A DNA stretch of 64,000 nt, from positions 806,001 through 870,000 of the forward strand of contig CAWHMT010000002.1 of assembly GCA_963830455.1 (NCBI GenBank). Direction: 5' to 3'. Position numbers and translations under genes: made by a program. Shown here piece after piece: positions 16,758 through 26,522 of the stretch. The DNA comes from 20CM-2-65-7 sp963830455 (GTDB taxonomy: Bacteria > Gemmatimonadota > Gemmatimonadetes > Gemmatimonadales > GWC2-71-9). How positions within the stretch are numbered: position 1 is the stretch's first letter; each line of letters starts with the position of its first letter. The notes below the pieces were generated by a model. The model made no database searches, was not told the DNA's origin, and was given only the letters and a program-made list of their open reading frames with translations.

Positions 16758-18105
16758 ACGATCTCCCGCGCCGCGTTGCGCCCCGCTGCTCCCGGAATCC
16801 CTCCGCCCGGATGCGTGCCGCTGCCGCACAGAAACAGCCCTTCGATCGGCGTGCGGTAGCGGCTCCAACCGGGTACGGGTCGCATGAACAGAATCTGGTC
16901 GAGAGTGAGCTCTCCGTGGTAGAGGCTCTCCTCGGCCGTCTGCAGCTTCACCTGGTCCGGCCGAACCTTCAGTATTTGGGCGACGCGTTCTGCGAGCCCG
17001 TCCTGCGTTCCCGGCGGCACGTACTGAACGTGCAACTCCAGGCGGTTGCCGTCGGTGCGCTGCACCTCGATGTACGGGGCCGCGGACGCTCGGCCGTACT
17101 TGGCGTCGTCGTAGGCTCGCTCCAGATAGTCGAGCGAGGGAGCGATGCAGAGGTTCGAGTAAGCTGGCGCTTGACCCAGCGTCAGCGTCCCGCGGGCGAC
17201 GACGCCCCGAGACTTGATGTTGCCGACCGCGCGGGCGAACTCCGGATCGAGCTCGATCGCGACCGGCTGCAGCGTCGCCCGCGGACGGGGCGCTCGACAC
17301 GACCAACGGCGCGAGAATGGACTCTCCGTTCGTGTCGAGGACTACGCCCGTCGCCCGGCCGTTCTTCGCCAGCACGGTCGCGCGAGCGCCGCGACGGATC
17401 TCGACACGCTTCATTCCGTTCAGGTTTGCGTCACGTTCGATGCAGCGGATCGGAACACGCCCGCGGGACTGCCTACGTGATGGTGCAGGAAGTTGAAGGC
17501 GGTCCCACCGCCGCGCGGACCTTGCTTCAAGTGCCAGATCCCGAGCGCGCCGAGGGCGCCCTTCAGGGCGTCGCTCTCGAACCAGTCGTCGAGCAGCTCG
17601 GCGATCGACATCGGGAGGATGCGCGCGAGGTCGATGACGGCCTGCTTGCCGAGGCGACGGACGTAGAGGCCCGAGACCGCCGATGCGCGCCAGCTCGCGC
17701 GGATCCCGCGTCTCGATGTCCGGCGGAGGCGCGAGGTACAGGCGCTCGAGGACGCTCGCCAGCGTGTGCATGCGCGTGCAGAACTCCAGCCAGCTCGCGG
17801 CGTCCGCCGGACTGAGTGCGGCGAATGGCATCGGTGGAACGGCCGACGTCGCGCGACAGCTCGAGGTTTCCGCCGCCGTCGAGCGGCATCGTGATCCATG
17901 GGTCAGGCTGCTCGAGACGAAGCGTATTCAGGCCCAGATCGCGAATCACCCGCGGCGGCACCCAGCCGATGTCCGCGGACAGGTCGGGAGCCTGATGCTG
18001 CTCCACGACGACGACACGCTTGCCGGCACGCGCGAGGTAGTGCGCGGTGACGAGACCGTTCGCGCCGGCGCCAATGACGATCGCGTCGTAGCGCTGATCG
18101 CTCAC
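16754..18105 (-). pseudogene. Phytoene-desaturase-like FAD oxidoreductase with at least four frameshifts
   Basis: Begins with GTG at 18105 (overlapping the upstream stop as GTGA) and a good FAD-binding start, YDAIVIGAGANGLVTAHYLARAG spread over residues 5-27, and ends with an intact C-terminus (GLFLCGSGTHPGGGIPGAAG). Between them the frame changes near 17813, 17671 (CCC run), 17430 and 17288 (GGGG run); three look like one extra base and one like a missing base. The segment before VEIRRGAR is also about ten codons shorter than in the paralogue and lacks the usual GG(M/T)G turn. Either a real decaying paralogue or clustered consensus errors. Intact, it would oxidise an amine or similar substrate with FAD. 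Confidence 0.7.
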
Positions 18106-19689
18106 GTGCCGTCCTTCAGGATGCGCATCGCCGCCAGCCGGCCGGAGGCACCCATGATCCCGCCGCCCGGATGCGTGCCCGAGCCCGCCTGGTAGTAGCC
18201 GCGCACCGGCGTCGCGAACTTCGCCCAGCCCGGGGCAGGCCGGAGGAAAAACAGCTGATGCAGCGCCAGCTCGCCCGCGAAGATGTTGCCTTCCGACAAG
18301 CCCGTAATCCGCTCGATGTCGAGCGGCGTGATGACCTGCCGGTGCAGGATCTTGGACTTGAATCCCGGTGCGAAGCCCTCGACGGTGTTCACGACCGCAT
18401 CGCCGAACGCTTCGCGCTTCGCGTCGGTCCAACCGCCGTTCAGGTGGTACGGCGCGTACTGGACGAAGATCGACATCACATGCTTGCCGGGCGGCGCCAT
18501 CCCCGGATCGATCATGGACGGGAATACGATGTCCATGTACGGGCGCCGCGAGAACTCGCCGTACTTCGCGTCGTCGTACGCGCGCTCGACGTAATCGAGA
18601 CTCGGGCTGATCGACACCGCGCCGCGATGCAAGCGTCCGCCCGCGCCATCAGGCATGCACGTGAACGTCGGGAGCGAGTCCAGCGCGATGTTCACCTTGC
18701 CGGACGAGCCGCGGAACTTGAAGCGTTTGATGTCGGACACGAAATCAGACGGTAAGTCGCTAGTCTCGAGTAGTTGGAGGAACGTCCGGCGGGGGTCCAG
18801 GCTGGAGACCACGGTATTCGCGCGCAACTCGTCGCCGTTTTCGAGCACCACGCCGGTGGCTTTCCCGCCTTTTACCAAGACTTTCGCCACACCAGCGTCG
18901 CAACGGACCTCGGCGCCAAACGCGCGAGCAGCGGATGCAATGGCTTCGCTGACCGCGCCCGTGCCCCCTTTCGCGAATCCCCACGCCCTGAAACACGCCG
19001 TCCAGCTCGCCCATGTAATGATGAAGGAGAACGTACGCCGTGCCGGGTGAGCGCGGGCCGAGGAACGTGCCGATGATGCCGCTCGCGGACTTAGTGGCCT
19101 TGAGCACGTCGGTCTCGAACCATTCGTCCAGGAAGTCCGCCGAGCTCATCGTCATCAGCTTCACGAGCGCGTGCAGCCGCTCGGCACCGAGGCCGCGGAA
19201 ATGCTTGCCGAGTTTGAGCAGCGCGATGAGGTCGCCGGGCGCAAAGGAGGTCGGATCGGGCGGGACCATGCTGAGGATCGGTTTCACCGCCCGCGCCATG
19301 AAGTGCATCAGATGGCCGTACTCGTCGTATGCCTCGGCGTCGCGCGGCGAGTGCCGGTACAGCTCGCGGCGCGTCTCGTCGTGATCGGCCCATGCGGCGA
19401 GGTAATCGCCGTTTTCCATGGGCGTCACCGTGCTCTCGAGCGGCAGGATGTGCAGCCCGTGGCGCGGCAGGTCGAGATCGCGGATGATCTCGGGCCGCAG
19501 CAAGCTGACCACGTACGAGAACATCGAGAACTTGAAGCCCGGAAAGATCTCTTCGGTCACCGCGGCGCCACCGACGCGCGGCCGGCGCTCGAGCACGAGC
19601 ACTGATTTGCCCGCGCGCGCGAGGTAGGCGGCCGTGATGAGCCCGTTATGGCCCCCGCCGATGACGATGACGTCGTAGCGCTTCGACAT
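18102..19689 (-). CDS. Phytoene-desaturase-like NAD(P)/FAD oxidoreductase (one frameshift)
   Basis: FAD-dependent oxidoreductase of about 528 residues once a single frameshift is repaired. The start MSKRYDVIVIGGGHNGL carries the dinucleotide-binding motif, and the C-terminus has the FAD-contacting AGSGTHPGGGIMGASG. At the CCC run 18986-18988 one extra base turns the expected WGFAKGGTG segment into another frame; removing it joins the two halves with full similarity. The ATG overlaps the stop of the aminomethyltransferase by one base (TGATG). Likely substrates are amines or carbon-carbon single bonds; operon context suggests the former. Confidence 0.82.
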
Positions 19690-20885
19690 CAGGCGCGCTT
19701 CCGTTCCGGATTGAAGAAGGGCAGGGGCGTCACACGCGCGATCGCCTGCTTGCGCCGATGCTCGACCGTGATCTCCATGCGCAATTCGTTGCCCGGTGTG
19801 GCATGCGGGGTCTCGAGATGCGCGAGCGCCATGTAGCGCTTGAGCAGCGGCGACCAGCCACCGCTCGTGGCGTAGCCGACCTGCCGGCTGCCGCCGCGAT
19901 CGTAGATCGGGACGCTCGTGCGCCACGCCTGCGACGGGAGCCGCGGCGGCAAGCCCACATCGGCGTACAGCTGTTCCAGCGAATCCCAATCCACCGTCAG
20001 ACCGGTGAACTGCCACGACGGTCCGCGCAGACGCTCCGCCTCGAGCGCCGCTCGACCGTTGTAGCGTTCCTTGTCGGTCGCCACGGTCCAGCCGAGTCCC
20101 AGCTCGAGCGGCGAAGACTTTTGCGCTTCGATCAATGCGTGGCGGGACGAGAAGTAGTCGACCTCGATGAGCAGGAGACCCGCTTCGATGCGGGCGACGT
20201 CGAGCGCCAGCATCCCGGCCGGCGTCATGCCGTACGGCACGCCGGTTGCGACGAGCGCATCCCACAGCGGCACCGCCTGCGACGCATCGACCCAGACCTC
20301 GTAGCCCAGATCGCCGGTGTAGCCGGTGCGCGAGATCGTGACCGGGATGCCGCGGATGTTCGCGGACGTCAGGCGGAAGTACTTGAGCTTCGAGAGGTCC
20401 TGCTGGGCGGCGAGCTGCAGAATCTCCCGCGCGCTCGGGCCCTGCAGCGAGAGGGCGGCCGTCTGCTCGGACACATCCTCGATCGTGACGTTCAGACCGG
20501 ATGCGTTGAGGTGCAGCCAGCGCAGCGTCGGATCCGCCGCGGTCATGCGGTAGGTCTGTTCGTTCAGTACTGAGACCGTGCCGTCGTCGATCTGCTTGCC
20601 GTCATTGTCGCACCACGGCGTGTACAGCACCTGGCCGACCTTCGCCTTGCCAATGTTGCGCGTGACCATGTGGTCGAGCAGGCGCCCGGCGTCCGTGCCG
20701 GTGATCAGGTACTTGTATAGAGGAGAGACGTCGAACAGCGCCGCGGCATTGCGGATCGCGTGATACTCGCGGTCGTGCGAGAGCTCGTACGAGCTGGCGA
20801 CCACGTACCCGGCCCAGCGCCGCCACGCCTGGCCTTCCGAGAGCGGGCCAGTTCGAGGATGAAACGGTGTCGTGCGCAGGCTCAT
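19689..20885 (-). CDS. GcvT-like aminomethyltransferase
   Basis: A 398-residue member of the glycine-cleavage T/dimethylglycine-oxidase C-domain family, which transfers a one-carbon unit from an amine to tetrahydrofolate. Recognised by SYELSHDREYHAIRNAAALFDVSP-type N-terminus (residues about 31-55), the SRTGYTGDLGYE motif and the C-terminal GGWSPLLKRYMALAHLE segment. It is slightly longer than housekeeping GcvT (about 365) and is not beside gcvH or gcvP, so it is probably dedicated to catabolic demethylation. First gene of a five-gene minus-strand operon. Confidence 0.88.
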   Translation of the reverse strand: MSLRTTPFHPRTGPLSEGQAWRRWAGYVVASSYELSHDREYHAIRNAAALFDVSPLYKYLITGTDAGRLLDHMVTRNIGKAKVGQVLYTPWCDNDGKQIDDGTVSVLNEQTYRMTAADPTLRWLHLNASGLNVTIEDVSEQTAALSLQGPSAREILQLAAQQDLSKLKYFRLTSANIRGIPVTISRTGYTGDLGYEVWVDASQAVPLWDALVATGVPYGMTPAGMLALDVARIEAGLLLIEVDYFSSRHALIEAQKSSPLELGLGWTVATDKERYNGRAALEAERLRGPSWQFTGLTVDWDSLEQLYADVGLPPRLPSQAWRTSVPIYDRGGSRQVGYATSGGWSPLLKRYMALAHLETPHATPGNELRMEITVEHRRKQAIARVTPLPFFNPERKRA

Positions 20886-20974
20886 GCGGTTATCGTCGGC
20901 GTTCCGGCGGGCGCGAAGTTCTCCATGCGGGCGCGAAATCTCACTTGACGCGAGGGTTAGTGCAAATTTCTCGT

Positions 20975-21724
20975 ATGCGCCTACACCTCGTCGAGCTGCA
21001 TGATCTCCCCGGCTGTCCGCCCTCGCTGCGCGACGCGCTCACGGACTTTCTGGCCTTTTGGCTGAATCTCTCACGCGCCTACGAACCGGCGGGCGAACTG
21101 CTCCGGCGGTCCGTAGTGCGAGCGCGGGCCGGTCGCATCGTCGACCTGTGCTCGGGCGCCGGCGGGCCCTGGAGCCGGTTGGCCGGGAAAGTAGGCGTAC
21201 CCGTGATCCTGACGGATCTGTATCCTCACCAAGGTCCCCGATTGTCCGGGCAGCTGCCCTTTCACCCCGATCCGGTTGATGCCCGTGCCGTCCCGGCAAC
21301 GCTCGATGGATTTCGCACGGTGTTCACCGCCTTTCACCACTTCCGGCCGGCGGAGGCGCGCGCGATCCTCGCGGATGCGGTGGCGAAGGGCCAGGGCATC
21401 GCCGTATTCGAAGCGGCACGGCGCGCGCCCTGGGAGATTCTGGTGGTGGCGCTCACGTGGTTCGGCGTCCTGATCGCGGAGCCGTTCATTCGGCCCTGGC
21501 GCTGGTCTCGTTTCTTCTGGACCTATCTACCGCCGATCCTGCCCCTGTTGGGCACGTTCGACGGCGTGGTCTCCTGCCTCCGGGCCTATTCACCGGCGGA
21601 GCTGCGCGAGCTGGTGCGGGGCCTCGATACCTACGACTGGGAGGTCGGCGACATACGCGGCGGCTGGTCGCCGTTGCGAGGGACGTATCTGATCGGCGTG
21701 CCCAAGCACGGGCTGGCCCAATGA
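20975..21724 (+). CDS. Class I SAM-dependent methyltransferase-like protein
   Basis: A 249-residue protein with a SAM-binding motif I, RIVDLCSGAGGPWSRLA (about 52-68), and the acidic ILTDLYP after strand 2. A hydrophobic stretch (about 150-200) suggests a membrane-associated C-terminal half. The ATG at 20975 is chosen over an upstream in-frame start at 20867 because the family begins near MRLHLVELHD and the upstream part overlaps the divergent gcvT-like gene. Substrate unknown. Confidence 0.75.
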   Translation: MRLHLVELHDLPGCPPSLRDALTDFLAFWLNLSRAYEPAGELLRRSVVRARAGRIVDLCSGAGGPWSRLAGKVGVPVILTDLYPHQGPRLSGQLPFHPDPVDARAVPATLDGFRTVFTAFHHFRPAEARAILADAVAKGQGIAVFEAARRAPWEILVVALTWFGVLIAEPFIRPWRWSRFFWTYLPPILPLLGTFDGVVSCLRAYSPAELRELVRGLDTYDWEVGDIRGGWSPLRGTYLIGVPKHGLAQ

Positions 21725-21789
21725 AGGACGCCAGGTTCTCTTAAAGGTGATTGCGCATCTTCCCACATTCCGCCGTCCGCGGAGGTTCT

Positions 21790-23847
21790 ATGCGTTCCTT
21801 GCTGCTGGCCGCGTTGCTCCTCGTCCCGTCCGTAGCCACGAGTCAAGAAACCGCGTCCGATACGCTGCTCACCGTCAACCACTATCTCGACTGGGAGCAG
21901 GTCGCCGATCCGCAGATCTCGCCTGACGGCTTGCAGATCCTGTACACCCGGCGCTGGGTGAACAAGATCGAGGATCGCTGGGATGCGGGGCTCTGGATCA
22001 TGAACGCCGACGGCTCGAAGAACCGATTCCTGGTGAAGGGATCGAACGCGCGCTGGTCGCCGGACGGGACGCGCATCGCGTACTTCGCCGACGGCGAGCC
22101 GAAGGGGACGCAGGTGTTCGTACGCTGGATGGACGCCGAGGGCGCGACCTCGCAGGTGACGCGCGTGAGCGAGAATCCCGCGAACCTGAGCTGGTCGCCG
22201 GACGGGCGTTCGCTCGCGTTCACGATGCTGGTGAAGAGCGAGACGCCGTGGAAGATCAGCATGCCGGGTGCGCCGGAGGGCGCGAAGTGGACGCCGGCGC
22301 CGCGCGTCGTCGATCGGCTGCATTATCGTCGCGATCGCACCGGATTCATCGAGCAGGGAACGAACCAGATCTTCCTCGTGCCGGCCGAAGGCGGCACGCA
22401 GCGGCAGCTCACGAGCGGTGATTTCGGGACCAGCGAGCTGGGCGCGGGGCTCAACTACGATTGGACGCCTGACGGCCGCACCATCGTGTTCGACGGCGTG
22501 CGCGAAGCCGATGCCGATTATCGCTATCGCGAGTCGTACATCTACGCGGTGGACGTGACGAGCGGGGCCGTTCGCACCGTCGTCGGCAAGAAGGGCGGCT
22601 GGTCCAATCCCGTCGTATCCCCCGACGGCCGCACGGTGGCATTCGTCGGCAGCGAGTCGGGCACGTACTCGTATCACGCGGACGAGGTATGGGTCGTCGG
22701 GACCGACGGCAGCGGCGCGCGCGCGCTGACGACGTACGACCGCGATCCGTCCGGCGTGCGCTGGAATCCCGACGGCAGCGGCGTCTTCTTCGCGATGGGC
22801 GATCAGGGGACGAGTAACGTGTACTTCGCGGGGCTGCGCGGCGGTAACCGCAAGGTCACCGATGGCGTTCACATGCTGTCGGTGAATTCGATCGCGCGCG
22901 ACCTCAACGCCGTCGGCGTGCGCTCGGACGCCGACGAAGCCCCCGATATCGTGCGCTACAGTCTGCGCAAGCCCCAGCCCATTACCAAGCTCACGAACGT
23001 GAATGCGGACGTGCTCGATCGCATCCGGCTGGGCAAGGTCGAGGAAGTCTGGTACACGTCCACCGGCGGCACGCGCGTGCAGGGCTGGATTATCAAGCCC
23101 CCCGGTTTCGATCCGAGCAAGAAGTACCCGCTGCTCATGGAGATCCACGGCGGCCCGCATGCGATGTACAACGTGGCGTTCAGCTATCAGCTCCAGAATT
23201 TCGCCGCCAACGGTTTCGTGGTGCTGTACACCAATCCGCGCGGCAGCACCGGGTACGGCAGCAAGTTCGGCAACGCGATCGAGCACGCGTACCCCAGCGT
23301 GGATTACGACGACCTGATGGCGGGCGTCGATACCGTCGTGGGCCGCGGCTACATCGACACGCAGCGGATGTACGTGGGCGGCTGCTCCGGTGGCGGCGTG
23401 CTGTCGAGCTGGGTGATCGGCCACACGACGCGCTTCGCGGCGGCGGCGGTGCGCTGCCCGGTGATCAACTGGCTCAGCATGGCCGGACAGACCGACATTC
23501 CGCTGTTCACCTACAACTTCTTTGACGCGCCATTCTGGGAAAAGCCGGACCAATGGCTCAAGCAATCATCGCTGATGTACGTGGGCAACGTCAAAACGCC
23601 GACGCTGGTTATGACGGGTGAGCTCGACCTGCGGACGCCGATGCCGCAGACCGAGGAGTATTACTCGGCCCTCAAGTACCTGAAGGTGCCGGTCGTGATG
23701 CTGCGGTTCAACGGGGAGTACCACGGCACCAGCTCCAAGCCGTCCAACTTCCTGCGCACGCAGCTCTACATGATGAGCTGGTACCAGAAGCACCGGCTGG
23801 GCGCCGAGGCGGCGGCCAGCAGCGGCGGCGACTCGCCGAACCGCTAG
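21790..23847 (+). CDS. Secreted S9 prolyl-oligopeptidase family peptidase
   Basis: A 685-residue serine peptidase. After a signal peptide (residues 1-21, MRSLLLAALLLVPSVATSQ) comes a TolB/WD40-like beta-propeller (about 40-400, repeats of WSPDG) that filters small peptides, then an alpha/beta-hydrolase domain. Nucleophile Ser533 in GGCSGGG, catalytic Asp in TGELDLRTP and His in GEYHGTS are present. The ATG at 21790 follows GGAGG. It probably digests oligopeptides in the periplasm; dipeptidyl- or acylaminoacyl-peptidase activity cannot be told apart. Confidence 0.92.
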   Translation: MRSLLLAALLLVPSVATSQETASDTLLTVNHYLDWEQVADPQISPDGLQILYTRRWVNKIEDRWDAGLWIMNADGSKNRFLVKGSNARWSPDGTRIAYFADGEPKGTQVFVRWMDAEGATSQVTRVSENPANLSWSPDGRSLAFTMLVKSETPWKISMPGAPEGAKWTPAPRVVDRLHYRRDRTGFIEQGTNQIFLVPAEGGTQRQLTSGDFGTSELGAGLNYDWTPDGRTIVFDGVREADADYRYRESYIYAVDVTSGAVRTVVGKKGGWSNPVVSPDGRTVAFVGSESGTYSYHADEVWVVGTDGSGARALTTYDRDPSGVRWNPDGSGVFFAMGDQGTSNVYFAGLRGGNRKVTDGVHMLSVNSIARDLNAVGVRSDADEAPDIVRYSLRKPQPITKLTNVNADVLDRIRLGKVEEVWYTSTGGTRVQGWIIKPPGFDPSKKYPLLMEIHGGPHAMYNVAFSYQLQNFAANGFVVLYTNPRGSTGYGSKFGNAIEHAYPSVDYDDLMAGVDTVVGRGYIDTQRMYVGGCSGGGVLSSWVIGHTTRFAAAAVRCPVINWLSMAGQTDIPLFTYNFFDAPFWEKPDQWLKQSSLMYVGNVKTPTLVMTGELDLRTPMPQTEEYYSALKYLKVPVVMLRFNGEYHGTSSKPSNFLRTQLYMMSWYQKHRLGAEAAASSGGDSPNR

Positions 23848-23958
23848 GGGGGGGGCCGGCGCAGCGTCTGATCGAAGACCTTCTGCGGGCGCGGGTCGTC
23901 GCTCTCCGCCAGGCGACGGAGCGCGTCGGCCTGCACCTCGCGGTAGTGTGGGCTGGGT
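23844..23958 (-). pseudogene. Possible degraded 3' end of a helical-repeat gene
   Basis: In the 120-base gap between the S9 peptidase and the MBL gene, the minus strand reads a stretch such as REVQADALRRLAES and DPRPQKVFDQTL before a stop. This resembles the last helices of a HEAT-like protein but has no start of its own. A run of nine G at 23847-23855 sits at the edge. Weak evidence; could be chance. Confidence 0.22.
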
Positions 23959-23967
23959 CTTAGAGCC

Positions 23968-25425
23968 TTATGGGGCTGACGCCGGCGGTGTCGCCGCGCG
24001 CTCCACATCCGCCCACGCCAACACCAGCCCATGTCCACCGGCCACGCGCTCGACGGTAATGCCGCGCGCCCGGACGAACTTCACCAGCTCCGCGCTCCCC
24101 GCCGCGGGCGGATTCGGCGCGGCGTTCACGACGTCGCTCTGAAACAGAATCCGTGCCGCCGGGACGTAGACAGCGAGCAGTCCCTCCGCGTGGGCACTCG
24201 GCAAGCGATAGACCACGACCCGGCTGTCGCCGGTCCCCACGACCAGAGTGTCCTCCACGGCGGTGATCGTGCTGCGCGATGGACGGCCGGTTGAGATCGC
24301 GTCCGGACGCACGGTCTTCTTTGCCGAGGCGATGGAGCGCACAAAGCTCACATTCCGCGCATGCGTTACGATCGGCACGTTGGCCGCAAGCACGGTGCGC
24401 AAGCCACTCGCATGATCCCAATGATGATGCGTGTTGATCGCGACGCCGACGGGCTTCCCCGGGAATCGCGAGCGCAACGTATCGAGCACGGCCTCCATGC
24501 GCAGCGCGCTGAGCGGGGCCTCGACCAACACGAGCCGGGTGCCCTGATCGACGATCAGAGAATGGTGCGACCCGCCTTCCGCGCGCCACACGTTCGGCGC
24601 GAGCTCGACGAGTGACACGGTGATTGGCGGCGGATTGGGGTTGCTCGGCTGCGCCTTTGCCTTGATGGTGTCGGGAAGGACGAACAGCGAGTCGGCGACC
24701 GCGCCGTTCACGTTGAGCGCTGTGATGATGGTGTGAGTTTGTAGCCGCCCGTTGACTTCGGTATCGAGCTGGCGCGCGTACACGATTCCGCCGGCGTCCT
24801 GCCAGCGCGTGAACGCGGTGACCGTCCGGCGATCGCCCAGGATCGGATCGTCGCTCAGCACCTGTGTGAGCACCGGCAGCGCCGTGCGGCCGTCGAAGTA
24901 GACGTCGACCGTATCGAGTCCGTTCACGTAATGGACCCCGCGCACCGACTCGCCCCGCCACGTGCGCGTCGGAAGGGCGCTGAGCGTGGCGGGATTGTCG
25001 AGCGCGCTGATCAGCAGCCGCTCGAGCGAGCGACGCCAGAAGCGCTCGACGTTGGCGACCGCGCCCGGCCCATCCGGGGCCTGGTTCCCGTTCGTCTCGA
25101 TCATGCCGATGTTGCCGACGGTGATGCGGCGCTGTTTGTTGATCTGGCCCGCCGGGTTGCGGGCTTCGGTCACGGAGATCTGACGCGTGCCGGCAAAGTC
25201 CGTGGTCTGCGTGCCGGTCGTGATGGTGGCGCGCGCCGGCGACTCCGGCGTCTCTTCCTGACCGAGCCCGAACGTGGTCGAGTAAAAGGCGATGGTGTAG
25301 TTCCGAATCCCGCGTACCGTGCTTTCGCCGCCCATCGCCGTAACGGCACGGGCGACCAGGTCGCGTGGGGCAGGGGTTTGTGCGAGACTGGAAAGCAGAA
25401 TTAGGGGGACGGCAAACGCGCTCAT
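23968..25425 (-). CDS. Exported metallo-beta-lactamase-fold hydrolase with N-terminal domain
   Basis: A 485-residue protein. Signal peptide (MSAFAVPLILLSSLAQ), an N-terminal region of about 240 residues of the outer-membrane-lipoprotein-carrier-like type (TYI AF then DFAGTRQISV, YFDGRTALPVL), then an MBL domain with THHHWDH near residue 330 as the dinuclear zinc site and later zinc ligands near LPSAHAEG and SDVVNA. The ATG at 25425 has GGAGG upstream; a longer frame to 25629 overlaps the divergent DinB gene and is rejected. Substrate unknown. Confidence 0.85.
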   Translation of the reverse strand: MSAFAVPLILLSSLAQTPAPRDLVARAVTAMGGESTVRGIRNYTIAFYSTTFGLGQEETPESPARATITTGTQTTDFAGTRQISVTEARNPAGQINKQRRITVGNIGMIETNGNQAPDGPGAVANVERFWRRSLERLLISALDNPATLSALPTRTWRGESVRGVHYVNGLDTVDVYFDGRTALPVLTQVLSDDPILGDRRTVTAFTRWQDAGGIVYARQLDTEVNGRLQTHTIITALNVNGAVADSLFVLPDTIKAKAQPSNPNPPPITVSLVELAPNVWRAEGGSHHSLIVDQGTRLVLVEAPLSALRMEAVLDTLRSRFPGKPVGVAINTHHHWDHASGLRTVLAANVPIVTHARNVSFVRSIASAKKTVRPDAISTGRPSRSTITAVEDTLVVGTGDSRVVVYRLPSAHAEGLLAVYVPAARILFQSDVVNAAPNPPAAGSAELVKFVRARGITVERVAGGHGLVLAWADVERAATPPASAP

Positions 25426-25485
25426 GAGAGCCTCCAGGGTTCCCCAAAACGTGACCCCCGGTTTGCGAGGCGGCAAGGAGGACGA

Positions 25486-26046
25486 TTGAACGCAGAAACA
25501 CAATCGATGCTCGATCAGCTCGACGCCATCAAGAACGAAGGCGCGGGCGTCGCAGCGGGACTCACCGAGGCGCAATTCAACTGGCGTCCTGGCCCCTATC
25601 GCTGGTCGATCGCGCAAAACCTGGCTCACTTGAACGTCGGAGACCTGATGGTGCTACCCGCGTTCGACCGCGCGATCACCGAGGGCCGCGCTAGGGGAAA
25701 GACGTCACCTGGACCGTTCCGCTACGGCTGGTTCTCGCGGTTCATGATTCGAGAGATGGAGCCCCCGCCGAAGCGCCGGATCAAAACGCCGCTCAAGGGC
25801 TCAGCCGGCGCAGACCATCGCCTGGCGGAGGTGGTGCCCGAATTCGCCCGCGTGCGCGACGAGTTGGCTCGGCGCGTGCGGGAGTCGGATGGACTGGACC
25901 TCGCGCACATCCGCACGGTTTCCCCGGTTAACCGCTTGATCCGCTTGCCGTTGGGTGCGTACTTCGCTTTCATCCTGGCGCATGACCGGCGCCACCTCTG
26001 GCAGGCCCGCCAGGTCCGGAACGCCCCCGGCTTCGGTAGGTCCTGA
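25486..26046 (+). CDS. DinB family protein (first copy)
   Basis: A 186-residue four-helix DinB/YfiT-like protein. The likely metal-binding histidines are His49 in NLAHLNVGD and the pair in AHDRRHLW near residues 165-169. The start is TTG at 25486, supported by AAGGAGG seven bases upstream and lack of other starts. These proteins are often metal-dependent thiol transferases or damage-induced proteins; the precise reaction is unknown. Divergent from the MBL gene with a 60-base spacer. Confidence 0.82.
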   Translation: MNAETQSMLDQLDAIKNEGAGVAAGLTEAQFNWRPGPYRWSIAQNLAHLNVGDLMVLPAFDRAITEGRARGKTSPGPFRYGWFSRFMIREMEPPPKRRIKTPLKGSAGADHRLAEVVPEFARVRDELARRVRESDGLDLAHIRTVSPVNRLIRLPLGAYFAFILAHDRRHLWQARQVRNAPGFGRS

Positions 26047-26053
26047 ACCCCGC

Positions 26054-26109
26054 TTGACAGGTCCACCCCCAATGCTAGTTTCTTAGCAGTCGATGCTAGT
26101 TTTTTAGCA
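26054..26109 (+). promoter_or_regulatory. BlaI-type promoter with two tandem operators
   Basis: TTGACA at 26054-26059 is a consensus -35 box. Two copies of TGCTA-N6-TAGCA follow at 26073-26088 and 26094-26109, 21 bp apart (two helical turns). The first covers the -10 position, so a bound dimer would block polymerase. BlaI/MecI operators are dyads with TACA/TGTA-type arms; the arms here differ but layout and position match autorepression of the blaI-like gene that starts at 26132. Confidence 0.8.
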
Positions 26110-26131
26110 TTTCACCGCTGAGGGGGTCGCG

Positions 26132-26521
26132 ATGCCCAAGGAAACGAACACGCAGCTCAGCCGTCGTGAACGGGAGATCATGGACGTGATCTACCGCGCC
26201 GGCCGCGCGAGCGCGGCCGAGGTTCTCGATCAGCTCGCCGATCCGCCGGGTTATTCCGCGGTGCGCGCGCTGCTGCGGGTGCTGGAAGACAAGGGGCACC
26301 TGCGTCACGAGGAGGACGGCCCGCGTTACGTGTTTCTGCCCACGGTGCCACGCGAGCGCGCGCGCCAATCAGCGCTGCGCCAGCTGCTCCACACATTCTT
26401 CGATGGCTCGACCGAGCAGGCCGTCGCCGCCTTGCTCGATCTCTCGTCGACACGCCTGTCGGACGAGGAACTCGCCCGCTTGAGCCGGCTCATTGCCGAC
26501 GCGCGAAAGGAGGGCCGCTGA
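26132..26521 (+). CDS. BlaI/MecI/CopY family repressor
   Basis: A 129-residue winged-helix repressor. N-terminal winged helix (LSRREREIMDVIYRAGRASAAE...) and C-terminal dimer helices are recognisable. In characterised systems a membrane M56 protease (BlaR1/MecR1) causes its cleavage; the scissile bond there lies in the dimer region. The M56 gene follows one base after the stop, so both form one operon under the tandem operator upstream. Confidence 0.93.
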   Translation: MPKETNTQLSRREREIMDVIYRAGRASAAEVLDQLADPPGYSAVRALLRVLEDKGHLRHEEDGPRYVFLPTVPRERARQSALRQLLHTFFDGSTEQAVAALLDLSSTRLSDEELARLSRLIADARKEGR

Positions 26522-26522
26522 C

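Noticed and set aside
16758..17831. Long minus-strand frame that would fuse the FAD oxidoreductase to the Rieske protein (730 residues)
   Set aside because: Only two short stretches are real FAD oxidoreductase sequence; the rest is out of frame. The Rieske gene has its own ATG at 16757.
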